Part shown: positions 7,775-15,349 of the stretch, one piece after another
Layout of the letters: every line of letters starts with the position of its first letter
Position numbering within the stretch: position 1 is the first letter of the stretch
Source of the DNA: GCA-2697345 sp049602715
GTDB lineage: Bacteria; Pseudomonadota; Alphaproteobacteria; Rhodobacterales; Rhodobacteraceae
DNA: 28,066 nucleotides
NCBI GenBank assembly: GCA_049602715.1
Contig: JBMYRX010000024.1
Span: 1 to 28,066 of the forward strand
Direction of reading: 5' to 3'
Notes under the pieces: generated by a model
What the model was told of the DNA's origin: nothing
Databases searched by the model: none
Seen by the model: the letters and a program-made list of their open reading frames with translations, nothing else
Made by a program: the position numbers and the translations under genes

Positions 7775-9433
7775 TTATCTTTGTTCAAAATGCCAGTTAT
7801 CGTTAATCCAAGGTTTAATATTTACTCTAGAAAGAGGTTCTTTCCCTAAAATATGATCGCTGGCTTTCTCAGCCACCATAAGCGTCGGTCCATTGATATT
7901 TCCATTCGTGATTTGTGGAAAAATACTACTGTCAGCCACGCGTAAAGAATCTACACCAATGACTTTCGTTGTAGGATCCACTACCGCTAATGGATCATCT
8001 TTATGTCCCATTTTGCATGTGCCGCTTGGATGATAAGCGCTCTCCACATTCTCTTTAATAAATCTGTCAATATCTTTATCACTTTGAATCGCGCTACCCG
8101 GTTGAATTTCAGTTTTTAAAAAAGGTTCAAAGGCCTTTTGAGAAAAAATTTCCCGTGTAAGTCTAACAGCCCGCCGAAAATCTTCCCAGTCTTTTTCTTT
8201 TGACATATAATTAAATAAGATTTTCGGAGCAATATTGGGATCATTCGATTGCAATGTGACCTCGCCTCTGGATTCGCTTCGCATAGGCCCCACATGAGCT
8301 TGGAAACCGTGACCCTCAGCAGCAGCTCGACCATCATACCTTACTGCGATTGGTAAAAAATGATATTGAAGGTCTGGGTATTTTACACCCTTCGATGACC
8401 TTATAAACGCAGCACTTTCAAACTGATTTGACGCCCCAGGTCCTTTTTTAGTTAATAGCCACTGCAAGCCCACCCATGCTTTACCAAAAAAATGCCAATA
8501 TTTATATAAAGTAATTGGCTGTGAAGCCGCCATTTGAATATAAACTTCGAGATGATCTTGGAGATTTTTTCCGACGCCCTGTCGGTCGGCGACCACTTTT
8601 ATTCCATGTTCTTTCAAATGTTGTGCCGGACCTATACCTGACAACATTAAAAGCTTAGGTGAATTAATTGAAGAACTTGATATTATAACTTCTCGACGAG
8701 CCTTTATAATTTCAACTTTTTTATTACGCTCTATCTCAACTCCAATAGCTTTTCCATCCACGACAACTATTTTCCGAGCAAAACCTTTTAATAGGGTACA
8801 GTTTTTAAATTTCAGGGCCGGTTTAAGATACGCATTTGCAGCAGACCAGCGCCTACCCTTGAAGATAGTTTGATCCATAGGGCCAAAGCCTTCTTGCTTA
8901 AAACCATTATAATCTTCTGTTACTTGATACCCCGCCTGACGCCCAGCACTAACAAAAGCCTTTACGAGAGGATTTTTTCTCTTTCCCCGCGTAACATGTA
9001 ATGGGCCACTCGAGCCCCGCCAATCCATATCTCCCCCATGTCCAGCTGAATCCCAACATTCCATTCTTCTAAAATACGGTAGTATATCGGCATAAGACCA
9101 ACCCACCGCTCCCATTTCTTCCCACTTATCAAAATCCAGTGCATGGCCTCGAACATATACCATTCCATTTATACTTGAGGACCCACCAATAACTTTCCCA
9201 CGAGGACAGACCATTCTACGGCCATCCAAAAAAGGTTCAGGTTCGGACACATACCCCCAATCGTAACGTTTCATATTCATTGGAAAGCTCAGAGCTCCAG
9301 GCATTTGGATCAGTGGGCCAAAATCACTACCCCCATATTCGATAACGATTACTGAAGCTCCATACTTACTTAACCGATATGCTAAAGCACACCCCGCACT
9401 ACCCGCACCTACAATTACAAAATCAGCCTGCAT
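7775..9433 (-). CDS. betA: GMC-family FAD dehydrogenase, choline dehydrogenase (BetA)-like
   Basis: This 552-residue GMC oxidoreductase is very close in layout to E. coli BetA, which oxidises choline to betaine aldehyde. The FAD loop GAGSAG is at 9-14. The second signature RGKVIGGSSSINGMVYVRG follows, and BetA-like blocks include KRYDWGYVSEPEPF, QEGFGPMDQT and YHFLPIAVRYDG. The active-site His468 is in AYHPSGTCKMG, and Asn512 is in NGNINGPT. GAGG at 9439-9442 lies 5 bases before the ATG at 9433 and overlaps the upstream GTG, so ATG is the start. It is the last gene of a five-gene minus-strand array led by a DMSP-lyase homologue. No betB, betI or choline transporter is nearby. A role like DddA, the GMC enzyme for 3-hydroxypropionate in Halomonas, is therefore an alternative. 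Confidence 0.85.
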   Translation of the reverse strand: MQADFVIVGAGSAGCALAYRLSKYGASVIVIEYGGSDFGPLIQMPGALSFPMNMKRYDWGYVSEPEPFLDGRRMVCPRGKVIGGSSSINGMVYVRGHALDFDKWEEMGAVGWSYADILPYFRRMECWDSAGHGGDMDWRGSSGPLHVTRGKRKNPLVKAFVSAGRQAGYQVTEDYNGFKQEGFGPMDQTIFKGRRWSAANAYLKPALKFKNCTLLKGFARKIVVVDGKAIGVEIERNKKVEIIKARREVIISSSSINSPKLLMLSGIGPAQHLKEHGIKVVADRQGVGKNLQDHLEVYIQMAASQPITLYKYWHFFGKAWVGLQWLLTKKGPGASNQFESAAFIRSSKGVKYPDLQYHFLPIAVRYDGRAAAEGHGFQAHVGPMRSESRGEVTLQSNDPNIAPKILFNYMSKEKDWEDFRRAVRLTREIFSQKAFEPFLKTEIQPGSAIQSDKDIDRFIKENVESAYHPSGTCKMGHKDDPLAVVDPTTKVIGVDSLRVADSSIFPQITNGNINGPTLMVAEKASDHILGKEPLSRVNIKPWINDNWHFEQR

Positions 9434-9505
9434 ATCCACCTCGTTTAACAGAAGAGAAGATCTAACACGTTATTTATTCTCTTTGAATAAAAATATGTAA
9501 ATGTT

Positions 9506-10249
9506 TTACTCAGGATTAGGGACTAATAAGTATTTTTCTTCTGGAATTTTAACTATACCTCTAATATTGAGACTTGTTCGATCAGAAGATTGAAGAGACG
9601 AAATAGCGTTTTCTACCGCAGAAAAAACTAATTGAGGGTCATTTTCTCTAGAGGTAATATAGGGAAGACCAGGCGTGACCGGTTCGGTTGCCGCAAGAAC
9701 CCTCAGGTTCGAGGAAAAAGTGTCGTAAGTTTTAATAAGTTTCCACGACAAAGCATCAATCGCACAAATATCCGCTTTACCTCCCGCCACCATTGACGCG
9801 GACTGCCTATGACTAAAGGATTGGACTCTATTTGAAAAAATTAACCCTAGCTTATTAAGATGATTTAAAGGTGCTGCAAAACCCGATTGAGAATTTTCTT
9901 CGTTAAAAACAAAAACTGCATCACAATAATTTATTAAAGAACAACGGCTATCATCCTTACGTACCACAAAATAACTACAATAGTAGCCTTCTGGAAAAAT
10001 GCCGATATCATATATTGGTGTGCCAACTAGTTGGACTTTATTATGTAGAAACTTTCGATACGGCATTCCGCAGGTCTGACTAAAAACTAACTCAGGATCA
10101 TTCCATACTTGCATCTCTTCTTTATCCAGGGAAAGCTGATTAGGCGCGGCAATACCTTTCTGTATTAATTGGGCGCTTATTAATGACCAAAACCTTCTAT
10201 GTGCTTGTTCAAGCTCTGGACGAGCATACATTTGTAAGCTTGCAATCAT
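9506..10249 (-). CDS. PhnD-like (phosphate/phosphonate-type) substrate-binding protein without signal peptide
   Basis: This 247-residue protein of the PhnD-like ABC substrate-binding fold has typical blocks ASLQMYARPELEQAHRRFW (3-21), ELVFSQTCGMPYR, VGTPIYDIG, the central SFSHRQSASMVAGGKADICAID stretch, and RVLAATEPVTPGLPYITS. It lacks a signal peptide or lipobox, starting MIASLQMY. It may be cytosolic, exported by another route, or a ligand sensor. No ABC permease or ATPase is adjacent. The start has GGAA before the ATG at 10249. The gap to the desaturase gene upstream is 40 bases and to the GMC gene downstream 66 bases, consistent with one transcript. The ligand is unknown; phosphonate should not be assumed. 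Confidence 0.8.
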   Translation of the reverse strand: MIASLQMYARPELEQAHRRFWSLISAQLIQKGIAAPNQLSLDKEEMQVWNDPELVFSQTCGMPYRKFLHNKVQLVGTPIYDIGIFPEGYYCSYFVVRKDDSRCSLINYCDAVFVFNEENSQSGFAAPLNHLNKLGLIFSNRVQSFSHRQSASMVAGGKADICAIDALSWKLIKTYDTFSSNLRVLAATEPVTPGLPYITSRENDPQLVFSAVENAISSLQSSDRTSLNIRGIVKIPEEKYLLVPNPE

Positions 10250-10289
10250 TCAATTTCCAATTTCTTATTTAGTGAGCTATTAATCTTAC

Positions 10290-11162
10290 CTAAGATTTAC
10301 CATCAATGCTTTTCACATAATCTTTATTAAAGGATAGATAACCATCTTTTGTATTTAGTAAATGCTGTGTCATAAGTTTATTAAGTTCAGGTAATTTATG
10401 GAATGGGACTGTAGGATAGGTATGATGCTCTATATGTAAGGGCATATTCCAAGCTATGAACATAATAAATCGATTTGTAAAAGTGGTACGAGTATTTTCA
10501 AACATATTCGCTACATATGGACATAAACCATGCTCTGCCAAGAGATAAAACCTTAGGAAAGGTTGCCCGACCAATAAAGGAAAAATCCAGCCCCATAACA
10601 AGAAATAAGAACCCGAACCATAAGCGATAAAAAATATCAATCCATAGACAATGATTAAAAGACGGGATTCCCAAATGATGTGGTTTCCTCTCTTATTGGG
10701 AATAAAATCGACGTCATAATAACCAAACGAGTTTTTTAAAAGTGTTTTAAAATGCCCATACCAAGTAGGAATACCAGACACATGCCCAATATAGCTAATC
10801 CAAGAGTTAGGTTTCTTAACCTCTAATTCGGGATCTTTTCCCGGTACCTGAGTATATCGATGATGCGCTAAGTGAAAGTATTTGAACCAACTCGGTGGAA
10901 GAAATAATATAAAACCACAAAAATACGCGACAATATTATTAAGCCATCGAGTTCGAAATGGTGTCTGATGAACAGTTTCATGTAATAAGGTGAAGAGGAA
11001 AACCACTATAACACCTTGAGGTAAAAGGAGTATCTGCCAACCAGGTATTTTCGAATAAATCAACATTGAAAAAATAAAAATTAGTGATAAGTGTTTTGCC
11101 AAATGCTTTAAACTGGGGCCGTCGTCTAGCTCAGTGAGACGTTTTTTAGTCGCCAATGGCAA
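10290..11162 (-). CDS. Fatty acid desaturase-like diiron membrane protein
   Basis: This is a membrane-bound diiron protein with the three histidine boxes of the desaturase/hydroxylase superfamily. From the TTG start, box 1 is HETVH (61-65) followed by QTPF, box 2 is HLAHH (97-101), and box 3 is HIEHH (243-247) followed by TYPTVPFHKLP. LAEHGLCP and ENTRTT are further subgroup marks. Four or so hydrophobic segments lie around residues 26-62, 77-90 and 167-200. The TTG at 11162 has no good ribosome site. The frame remains open upstream to ATT 11198, which sits 6 bases after AGAGG and adds residues ISSINHIDFLKS that fit the family N-terminus, so the true protein may be 302 residues. It is the third gene of the DMSP-lyase-led array. 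The substrate is unknown. Confidence 0.85.
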   Translation of the reverse strand: MPLATKKRLTELDDGPSLKHLAKHLSLIFIFSMLIYSKIPGWQILLLPQGVIVVFLFTLLHETVHQTPFRTRWLNNIVAYFCGFILFLPPSWFKYFHLAHHRYTQVPGKDPELEVKKPNSWISYIGHVSGIPTWYGHFKTLLKNSFGYYDVDFIPNKRGNHIIWESRLLIIVYGLIFFIAYGSGSYFLLWGWIFPLLVGQPFLRFYLLAEHGLCPYVANMFENTRTTFTNRFIMFIAWNMPLHIEHHTYPTVPFHKLPELNKLMTQHLLNTKDGYLSFNKDYVKSIDGKS

Positions 11163-11204
11163 AGATTTTAAAAAATCGATATGATTAATAGAAGAAATGG
11201 TTAA

Positions 11205-11209
11205 CCTCT
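11205..11209 (-). promoter_or_regulatory. Ribosome-binding site pointing to an AUU start for the desaturase-like gene
   Basis: On the minus strand AGAGG is followed after 6 bases by ATT (11198-11196), in frame with the desaturase-like gene and directly downstream of an in-frame TAG. No ATG or GTG is in frame until well inside the gene, and the TTG at 11162 has no comparable site. Confidence 0.4.
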
Positions 11210-11215
11210 AATCGT

Positions 11216-12370
11216 TTAACTATTAGCTCTTTCAAGAGCTTGTTCAAGATCATCTATGAGATCACTTGTTTCTTCAATTCCAATTGACAATCTTAAAAGA
11301 TTTGGATGTACGGGAAAGTCTGGACCAGAAACAGTAGCTCTATGCTCAATTAAGCTCTCAACACCTCCCAGGGATGTTGCAGGGTAAAACACATTACAAA
11401 ACCGTGTAACATCAATGGCAGTTTGTTCACTACCCTTTACAATGATAGACATCATACCGCCATAAAGACCCTCAGTTTGCACTTTTTGTATTTCATGGTC
11501 TGGATGACTTCGTAAACCAGGATACAGGACAGTTTCGACAAATTTATGATCCTTAAAATGACTTGCTATTCGGAGAGCATTTTCAGTAGCCTTTTCGACT
11601 CTTAAAAATAGCGTGCGCATACCCCTGATTAGTAAGAACGCGTCAAAAGACTGTAACACTGTTCCTTGAAGCTTTCTTATAAGAGCGATGTCCTCCCAAT
11701 ATGAACCTAATTCCCGAACCGAAAGAGCTCCAGCAGTTACATCAGAATGACCATTCAAATATTTTGTTGCCGAATGCATTGAAATATCTGAACCAAAATT
11801 TAATGCCTTTGTTGCACATGGAGGTGTCCCAGTACAATCCGTCAGAAGCTTTGCTCCAGACTCATGAGCTATATCAGCAGCTTTCTTTATATCAGTTACC
11901 GCCCAATCAGGATTATTTGGAGTTTCAGCCCAAACCAATGCGGTATTATCTCTGATAACCTCACTCAATTCGTTGATATCTCCAGCCTCGTAATAAGAAA
12001 CCTCCAAACGACCTTTTTGTTCATAGGTCTTAAATTGATGTAAAACTCCATGATACATAGCCCTTGGCACTACGACATGTGATTTTTCTTCAAGGTGATC
12101 AATTACAGCTGTTGCGGCCGACATTCCAGATGAGAAAAGTAGCGTATCCTCAGCCTCTTCCAGATCCGCTATCATAGCCTCCGCATGTGATGTAGTCTCA
12201 TTACCATCCCTTTTATACCAATAGGGCTTTCGAGTTTCATAGTTTTCATCTCGAGCGAAGGTCGCAGATGACTGAATTGGCGGAATAATCGCTCCTGTTT
12301 CAGGATCTAAATACCTCAAAGCCTGAGCGACTCTCGTTTTAGCTGAAAGCTTTTGATTAGACTTTACCAT
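11216..12370 (-). CDS. Cys/Met-metabolism PLP enzyme, diverged cystathionine gamma-synthase/lyase-like
   Basis: This 384-residue fold-type I PLP enzyme belongs to the trans-sulfuration family (cystathionine synthase and lyases, methionine gamma-lyase). Visible parts are PPIQSSATFARDE (30-42), YKRDGNETT (52-60, a variant of YSRxGNPT), FSSGMSAATAV (79-89), AETPNNP (148-154), Asp178, and SATKYLNGHSDVTAG (200-214) with the PLP lysine Lys203. The ending is also typical: ATSLGGVESLIEHRA, then LLRLSIGIE. Two usual blocks are altered: DNTFATP is TDCTGTPPCAT (177-187), and the YGGT segment is YHGV (106-109). The exact reaction is therefore uncertain. AGAGGG precedes the ATG at 12370. It lies 32 bases after the DMSP-lyase-like gene, so a role in organosulfur breakdown is attractive but inferred. 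Confidence 0.85.
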   Translation of the reverse strand: MVKSNQKLSAKTRVAQALRYLDPETGAIIPPIQSSATFARDENYETRKPYWYKRDGNETTSHAEAMIADLEEAEDTLLFSSGMSAATAVIDHLEEKSHVVVPRAMYHGVLHQFKTYEQKGRLEVSYYEAGDINELSEVIRDNTALVWAETPNNPDWAVTDIKKAADIAHESGAKLLTDCTGTPPCATKALNFGSDISMHSATKYLNGHSDVTAGALSVRELGSYWEDIALIRKLQGTVLQSFDAFLLIRGMRTLFLRVEKATENALRIASHFKDHKFVETVLYPGLRSHPDHEIQKVQTEGLYGGMMSIIVKGSEQTAIDVTRFCNVFYPATSLGGVESLIEHRATVSGPDFPVHPNLLRLSIGIEETSDLIDDLEQALERANS

Positions 12371-12402
12371 TTTTAAACCCTCTTAATTATCTGAAGTTTC
12401 GT

Positions 12403-12984
12403 TTATTCTATACTCCAAATCGGTGCTGTATCAAACTCATTTCTCCACACAACATAGGCCATAACAGGGTGAGATAGAGTTTCCAAGGCATGCGGTTGGT
12501 TTGAAGGGTGGAAGGCATGATCGCCAGGATTCAAAATCTTAGGAGCTCTTTTATCAAGTGAAAACTTTGCTTTACCGGCAAGCACTACATAGATTTCTTC
12601 CGCAGGATGTTGATGCCATGGGTAATATACTCCAGAGGGTTGATAAACAACAAAACTACGCATCTTATTACTAGAAAAGGGCGCATCTCTACCAATAATT
12701 TCATAGCATGCAAACCTATCCAGAAACTCGTTTCCTATGTTCGTTCCTTTATAAGTCTCTCGCCAAATCACGTCTGCGGCAGAATCAACTATCGCATCAC
12801 ATAATTTTTTATAATTATTAGAAAACAAACCTTTTTCTTTAATCAAAACTTCAGCGGCTGGCACCCAATGTGGTTCTATAATTTTTGGAACGATATCACT
12901 TGGGAAATCTATGAAGTCTTTTAATCCTTTGTGACCCTCATGAAGTTTTTTCACTTCCTCATACAAAATTTCAATATTTTCCAT
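12403..12984 (-). CDS. dddQ: Cupin DMSP lyase, DddQ-like
   Basis: This 193-residue protein has the two-part build of the DddQ/DddL lyases, which split dimethylsulfoniopropionate into dimethyl sulfide and acrylate. An N-terminal helical part contains DRFACYEIIG and is followed by a metal-binding cupin. With Met1 at ATG 12984, the cupin shows Tyr121, His124, His126, Glu130 and Tyr132 in YPWHQHPAEEIYVVLAGKA, then His165 in PGDHAFHPSNQPHALE. From memory, these match in order and almost exactly in spacing the metal ligands and catalytic tyrosines described for DddQ. The length also fits DddQ (about 190-200 residues) rather than DddW or DddK. GGGA lies at correct spacing before ATG 12984, which I prefer to the adjacent GTG 12987. 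It is the first gene of a five-gene array and divergent from an MFS gene. Confidence 0.82.
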   Translation of the reverse strand: MENIEILYEEVKKLHEGHKGLKDFIDFPSDIVPKIIEPHWVPAAEVLIKEKGLFSNNYKKLCDAIVDSAADVIWRETYKGTNIGNEFLDRFACYEIIGRDAPFSSNKMRSFVVYQPSGVYYPWHQHPAEEIYVVLAGKAKFSLDKRAPKILNPGDHAFHPSNQPHALETLSHPVMAYVVWRNEFDTAPIWSIE

Positions 12985-13147
12985 CACTTATCCCATTAAT
13001 GTTATTAGAAAATCATTACTATAGAACGCTATATCCCAAATTTTAAGCGCACAATCATTTTTTAAAATTAATACTTCCAGAGGACTACTGCGTTGGATCT
13101 AATATTTTAGATTTGACCTCATTCGTTATGCATGAAATGACACAGGG
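12985..13147. promoter_or_regulatory. Divergent intergenic region, DMSP-lyase array / MFS exporter
   Basis: This 163-base AT-rich segment must drive both the five-gene array and the MFS gene. It contains a short dyad TATAG-AACG-CTATA at 13020-13033 about 40 bases upstream of the DMSP-lyase-like gene, which might be an operator. It also contains a mini-ORF (13128-13151) whose TGA overlaps the MFS start. No regulator gene is encoded in the cluster and no consensus promoter is clear. Confidence 0.3.
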
Positions 13148-14359
13148 ATGAATTTATTAGCTGCAAATAAATCTCCACATCTAATAACTTTGATTTTACT
13201 TACAGCAGCATCCGTATTATCTCTAAATATGTTCTTACCCTCCTTAACAAATATGGCTGAGGAGTTTAACGTTTCCTACAAGATAATGAATATCTCCATC
13301 GCTGGTTATTTAGCGATCACGGCTGTTTTACAAGTTATTTTTGGTCCCTTATCGGATAGATACGGTAGAAGACCTGTTTTGTTAACAGGCCTTTTAATAT
13401 TTTCTTTAGCCTCTCTCTGCTGCGCCTTAGCAACAAATATATGGATATTTTTAATCTTAAGAATTTTTCAAGGTTCGATTATATCAGGAATGGCTCTATC
13501 TCGGGCAATAATTCGAGATATGATGGATCCAAAAGATGCTGTTAAAGTAATGGGTACTATTGCCATGGCAATGGCTATAGCACCAATGTTAGGACCTATT
13601 GTTGGTGGTCTTTTTGATGAATTATTTGGTTGGCGAACAACCTTTTGGTTTTACCTTACCTTAGGATTATTTTTGTTTATACTGGCATGGTTAGATCTTG
13701 GAGAAACTAATAAAAACCCTTCTCCTACTTTCGGGAAGCAATTTTCTACGTATCCATTCCTTCTAAAATCAGGAATGTTTTGGGGGTACTCTATATGTGC
13801 CTCCTTTGGAATCGCATGTTTTTTTGCTTTCTTAAGCGGAGCACCACTAATTGCTAATAAAATTTTAAATTTGCCCTCATCCCATTTGGGGTTTTATATC
13901 GGTTCTATCACCGGTGCTTTTTTCTTGGGCAGTTTTGCTTCCAACCTTTTTATTAATAGGGTCGGTCCAGTAAATATGGTGATATATGGAAGAGCTGTCT
14001 CTGTCTTTGGCCTATCTGTAGGACTGATAGCTGTTTTATCGGGAATTATTTCACCCCTATCGATATTTGGCGCCACTTTATTTATAGGTTTAGGGAATGG
14101 AATGTCCGTACCTAGCTGTAACGTTGGAGTTATGAACGTAAAACCTGATTTAGCTGGCAGCGCATCAGGATTAAACGGAGCGATGGGTGTAGGCACTGGT
14201 GCTTTGTTGGCAACGATAATGGGAGCACTTTTAACAGAAAGTAACGGAGCCTATGGTTTTTTAACTTTTCTGTTAGTTGCTAAATTGATCAGCTTACTTG
14301 CCGCTTTGTACATATATTACTTAGACAAAAAAATACAAAATAGTAATTGTCCTAGTTAA
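13148..14359 (+). CDS. MFS transporter, Bcr/CflA drug-resistance type
   Basis: This 403-residue 12-helix major facilitator has the layout of Bcr/CflA exporters. MFLPSLTNMAEEF (28-40) corresponds to the DMYLPALP block, with Asn in place of the usual Asp. GPLSDRYGRRPVLLTG (66-81) is the loop 2-3 signature. ILRIFQGSIISGMALSRAIIRDM is the helix 4-5 motif, and MLGPIVGGLFDELFGWR the motif C-like antiporter stretch. The ATG at 13148 is overlapped by the stop of an 8-codon mini-ORF and has an unusually close AGGG, so translation may be coupled. It is divergent from the DMSP-lyase-like gene with 163 bases between them. The substrate is unknown; export of a toxic product such as acrylate is only a guess from position. 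Confidence 0.9.
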   Translation: MNLLAANKSPHLITLILLTAASVLSLNMFLPSLTNMAEEFNVSYKIMNISIAGYLAITAVLQVIFGPLSDRYGRRPVLLTGLLIFSLASLCCALATNIWIFLILRIFQGSIISGMALSRAIIRDMMDPKDAVKVMGTIAMAMAIAPMLGPIVGGLFDELFGWRTTFWFYLTLGLFLFILAWLDLGETNKNPSPTFGKQFSTYPFLLKSGMFWGYSICASFGIACFFAFLSGAPLIANKILNLPSSHLGFYIGSITGAFFLGSFASNLFINRVGPVNMVIYGRAVSVFGLSVGLIAVLSGIISPLSIFGATLFIGLGNGMSVPSCNVGVMNVKPDLAGSASGLNGAMGVGTGALLATIMGALLTESNGAYGFLTFLLVAKLISLLAALYIYYLDKKIQNSNCPS

Positions 14360-14377
14360 ATATTCCAGGTGAGTGTA

Positions 14378-14541
14378 TCACCATGTTTTTACTATAGCTT
14401 TTGAGAGTAACGTCTCTAATGAAGCCTTGGAAATAGGACGAGGGTTAGTCGGCAAACAAATATCTTCAAGTATCATTTCAGTCAACTTTCCAATATCTTG
14501 CTTTCTTACCCCTAATTCACAAACTTTAACTGATGGAAGGC
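14378..14541 (-). pseudogene. C-terminal remnant of an iron-containing alcohol dehydrogenase
   Basis: On the minus strand about 55 residues resemble the end of group III Fe-dependent alcohol dehydrogenases: LPSVKVCELGVRKQDIGKL, then TEMILEDICLPTNPRPISKA, then SLETLLSKAIVKTW before a TGA stop. The ELGV, NPRPI and terminal LL..A patterns are characteristic of that C-terminus. Nothing resembling the rest of the roughly 390-residue enzyme is found upstream; the frame continues to about 14614 but with unrelated sequence, and the next gene ends at 14643. I see no start or ribosome site for a short protein. It therefore looks like the last piece of a deleted gene. It converges on the MFS gene, 18 bases from that gene's stop. 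Confidence 0.6.
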
Positions 14542-14642
14542 AAGTTTTATGCCACTTCCTTCTGGAGACATAATAACTTTTTAAAAATATATAAAAACGC
14601 GCAAAAAAAACCAAAAGATTACTTAATAAGCTACACCAGTTA

Positions 14643-15263
14643 TCAACCCCATGAGCAGTTGAAACTAATACTTACTCTTTCCTCATTGGACAGATTCATG
14701 GGCACTTCATGACGCAACCAACTCTCCCATAAGATTATATTACCAACTTTTGGCTCCAAATAGACAAAACTTTTTAGTTCTGACCTAGTATCTTCCTTAC
14801 GCGGTGGAGCTGCCATCATCATAGACAACCTTGGATCCTCAAATTTAATTGCTCCAGATTCCTTCGGCACTTTTACGTATGTAGTTCCACTTATAACACT
14901 ATGCGGATGAAGGTGAGAGGTGTGGACACCACCAGGAGGTAAGATATTAATCCATAATGAATCTAGAGTGAGCTTTTTACCACTTAAATCAAATTGTAAA
15001 TCTATAACAAAATTTTCTATATGTTTATTAATTATCTTAGTTAGATCTTCAAAGATTGGAAAACGCCATGCTAAATCATTCAATGACGCATAACTCGTGT
15101 ATCCTGGGAAGTTATTCTCTTCACACCAATTTTGACCCGCTATGTCATCTTCAGCTATCGAGCTACAATGTCCTGCAAGATCAAGCATATCAATTTTCTT
15201 ACCAGATTGGTCAAGCGACGCATCATAGATAGGTGTTACAAAAAAGGATTTAATATTTGACAT
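14643..15263 (-). CDS. 2OG-Fe(II) oxygenase-like protein (TIGR02466 type)
   Basis: This 206-residue protein resembles a family of putative 2-oxoglutarate and Fe(II)-dependent oxygenases. It opens SFFVTPIYDASL, contains SLWINILPPGGVHTSHLHPH with the HxH-type metal ligands, continues SGTTYVKVPKESGAIKFEDPR, and ends with ILWESWLRHEVPMN, whose histidine is the likely distal ligand, and RVSISFN. The frame extends upstream to a TTG at 15332, but those residues look non-homologous. I place the start at ATG 15263, directly before the family opening, although no strong ribosome site is visible. It is divergent from the cupin gene at 15350. The substrate is unknown; other members of this family are often found in marine bacteria and cyanophages. 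Confidence 0.8.
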   Translation of the reverse strand: MSNIKSFFVTPIYDASLDQSGKKIDMLDLAGHCSSIAEDDIAGQNWCEENNFPGYTSYASLNDLAWRFPIFEDLTKIINKHIENFVIDLQFDLSGKKLTLDSLWINILPPGGVHTSHLHPHSVISGTTYVKVPKESGAIKFEDPRLSMMMAAPPRKEDTRSELKSFVYLEPKVGNIILWESWLRHEVPMNLSNEERVSISFNCSWG

Positions 15264-15349
15264 GTTTGATTGATAGCTTAGAGAACAAATTAGATAAAGA
15301 GTAAAGATATCAAACAAATACGAACGTAGCAAACATAGGATTATAGATA

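Noticed and set aside
7760..7782. Short inverted repeat AAAGATA...TATCTTT between the ProX-like and GMC genes
   Set aside because: Only 7 AT-rich pairs, reaching into the stop of the GMC gene; too weak to call a terminator.
13894..14196. Minus-strand 100-codon frame inside the MFS gene
   Set aside because: Proline-rich antisense shadow of membrane helices of the MFS transporter.
15264..15332. N-terminal extension of the 2OG-Fe(II) oxygenase to TTG 15332
   Set aside because: No ribosome site, the residues look unrelated to the family, and the family start motif follows directly after ATG 15263.
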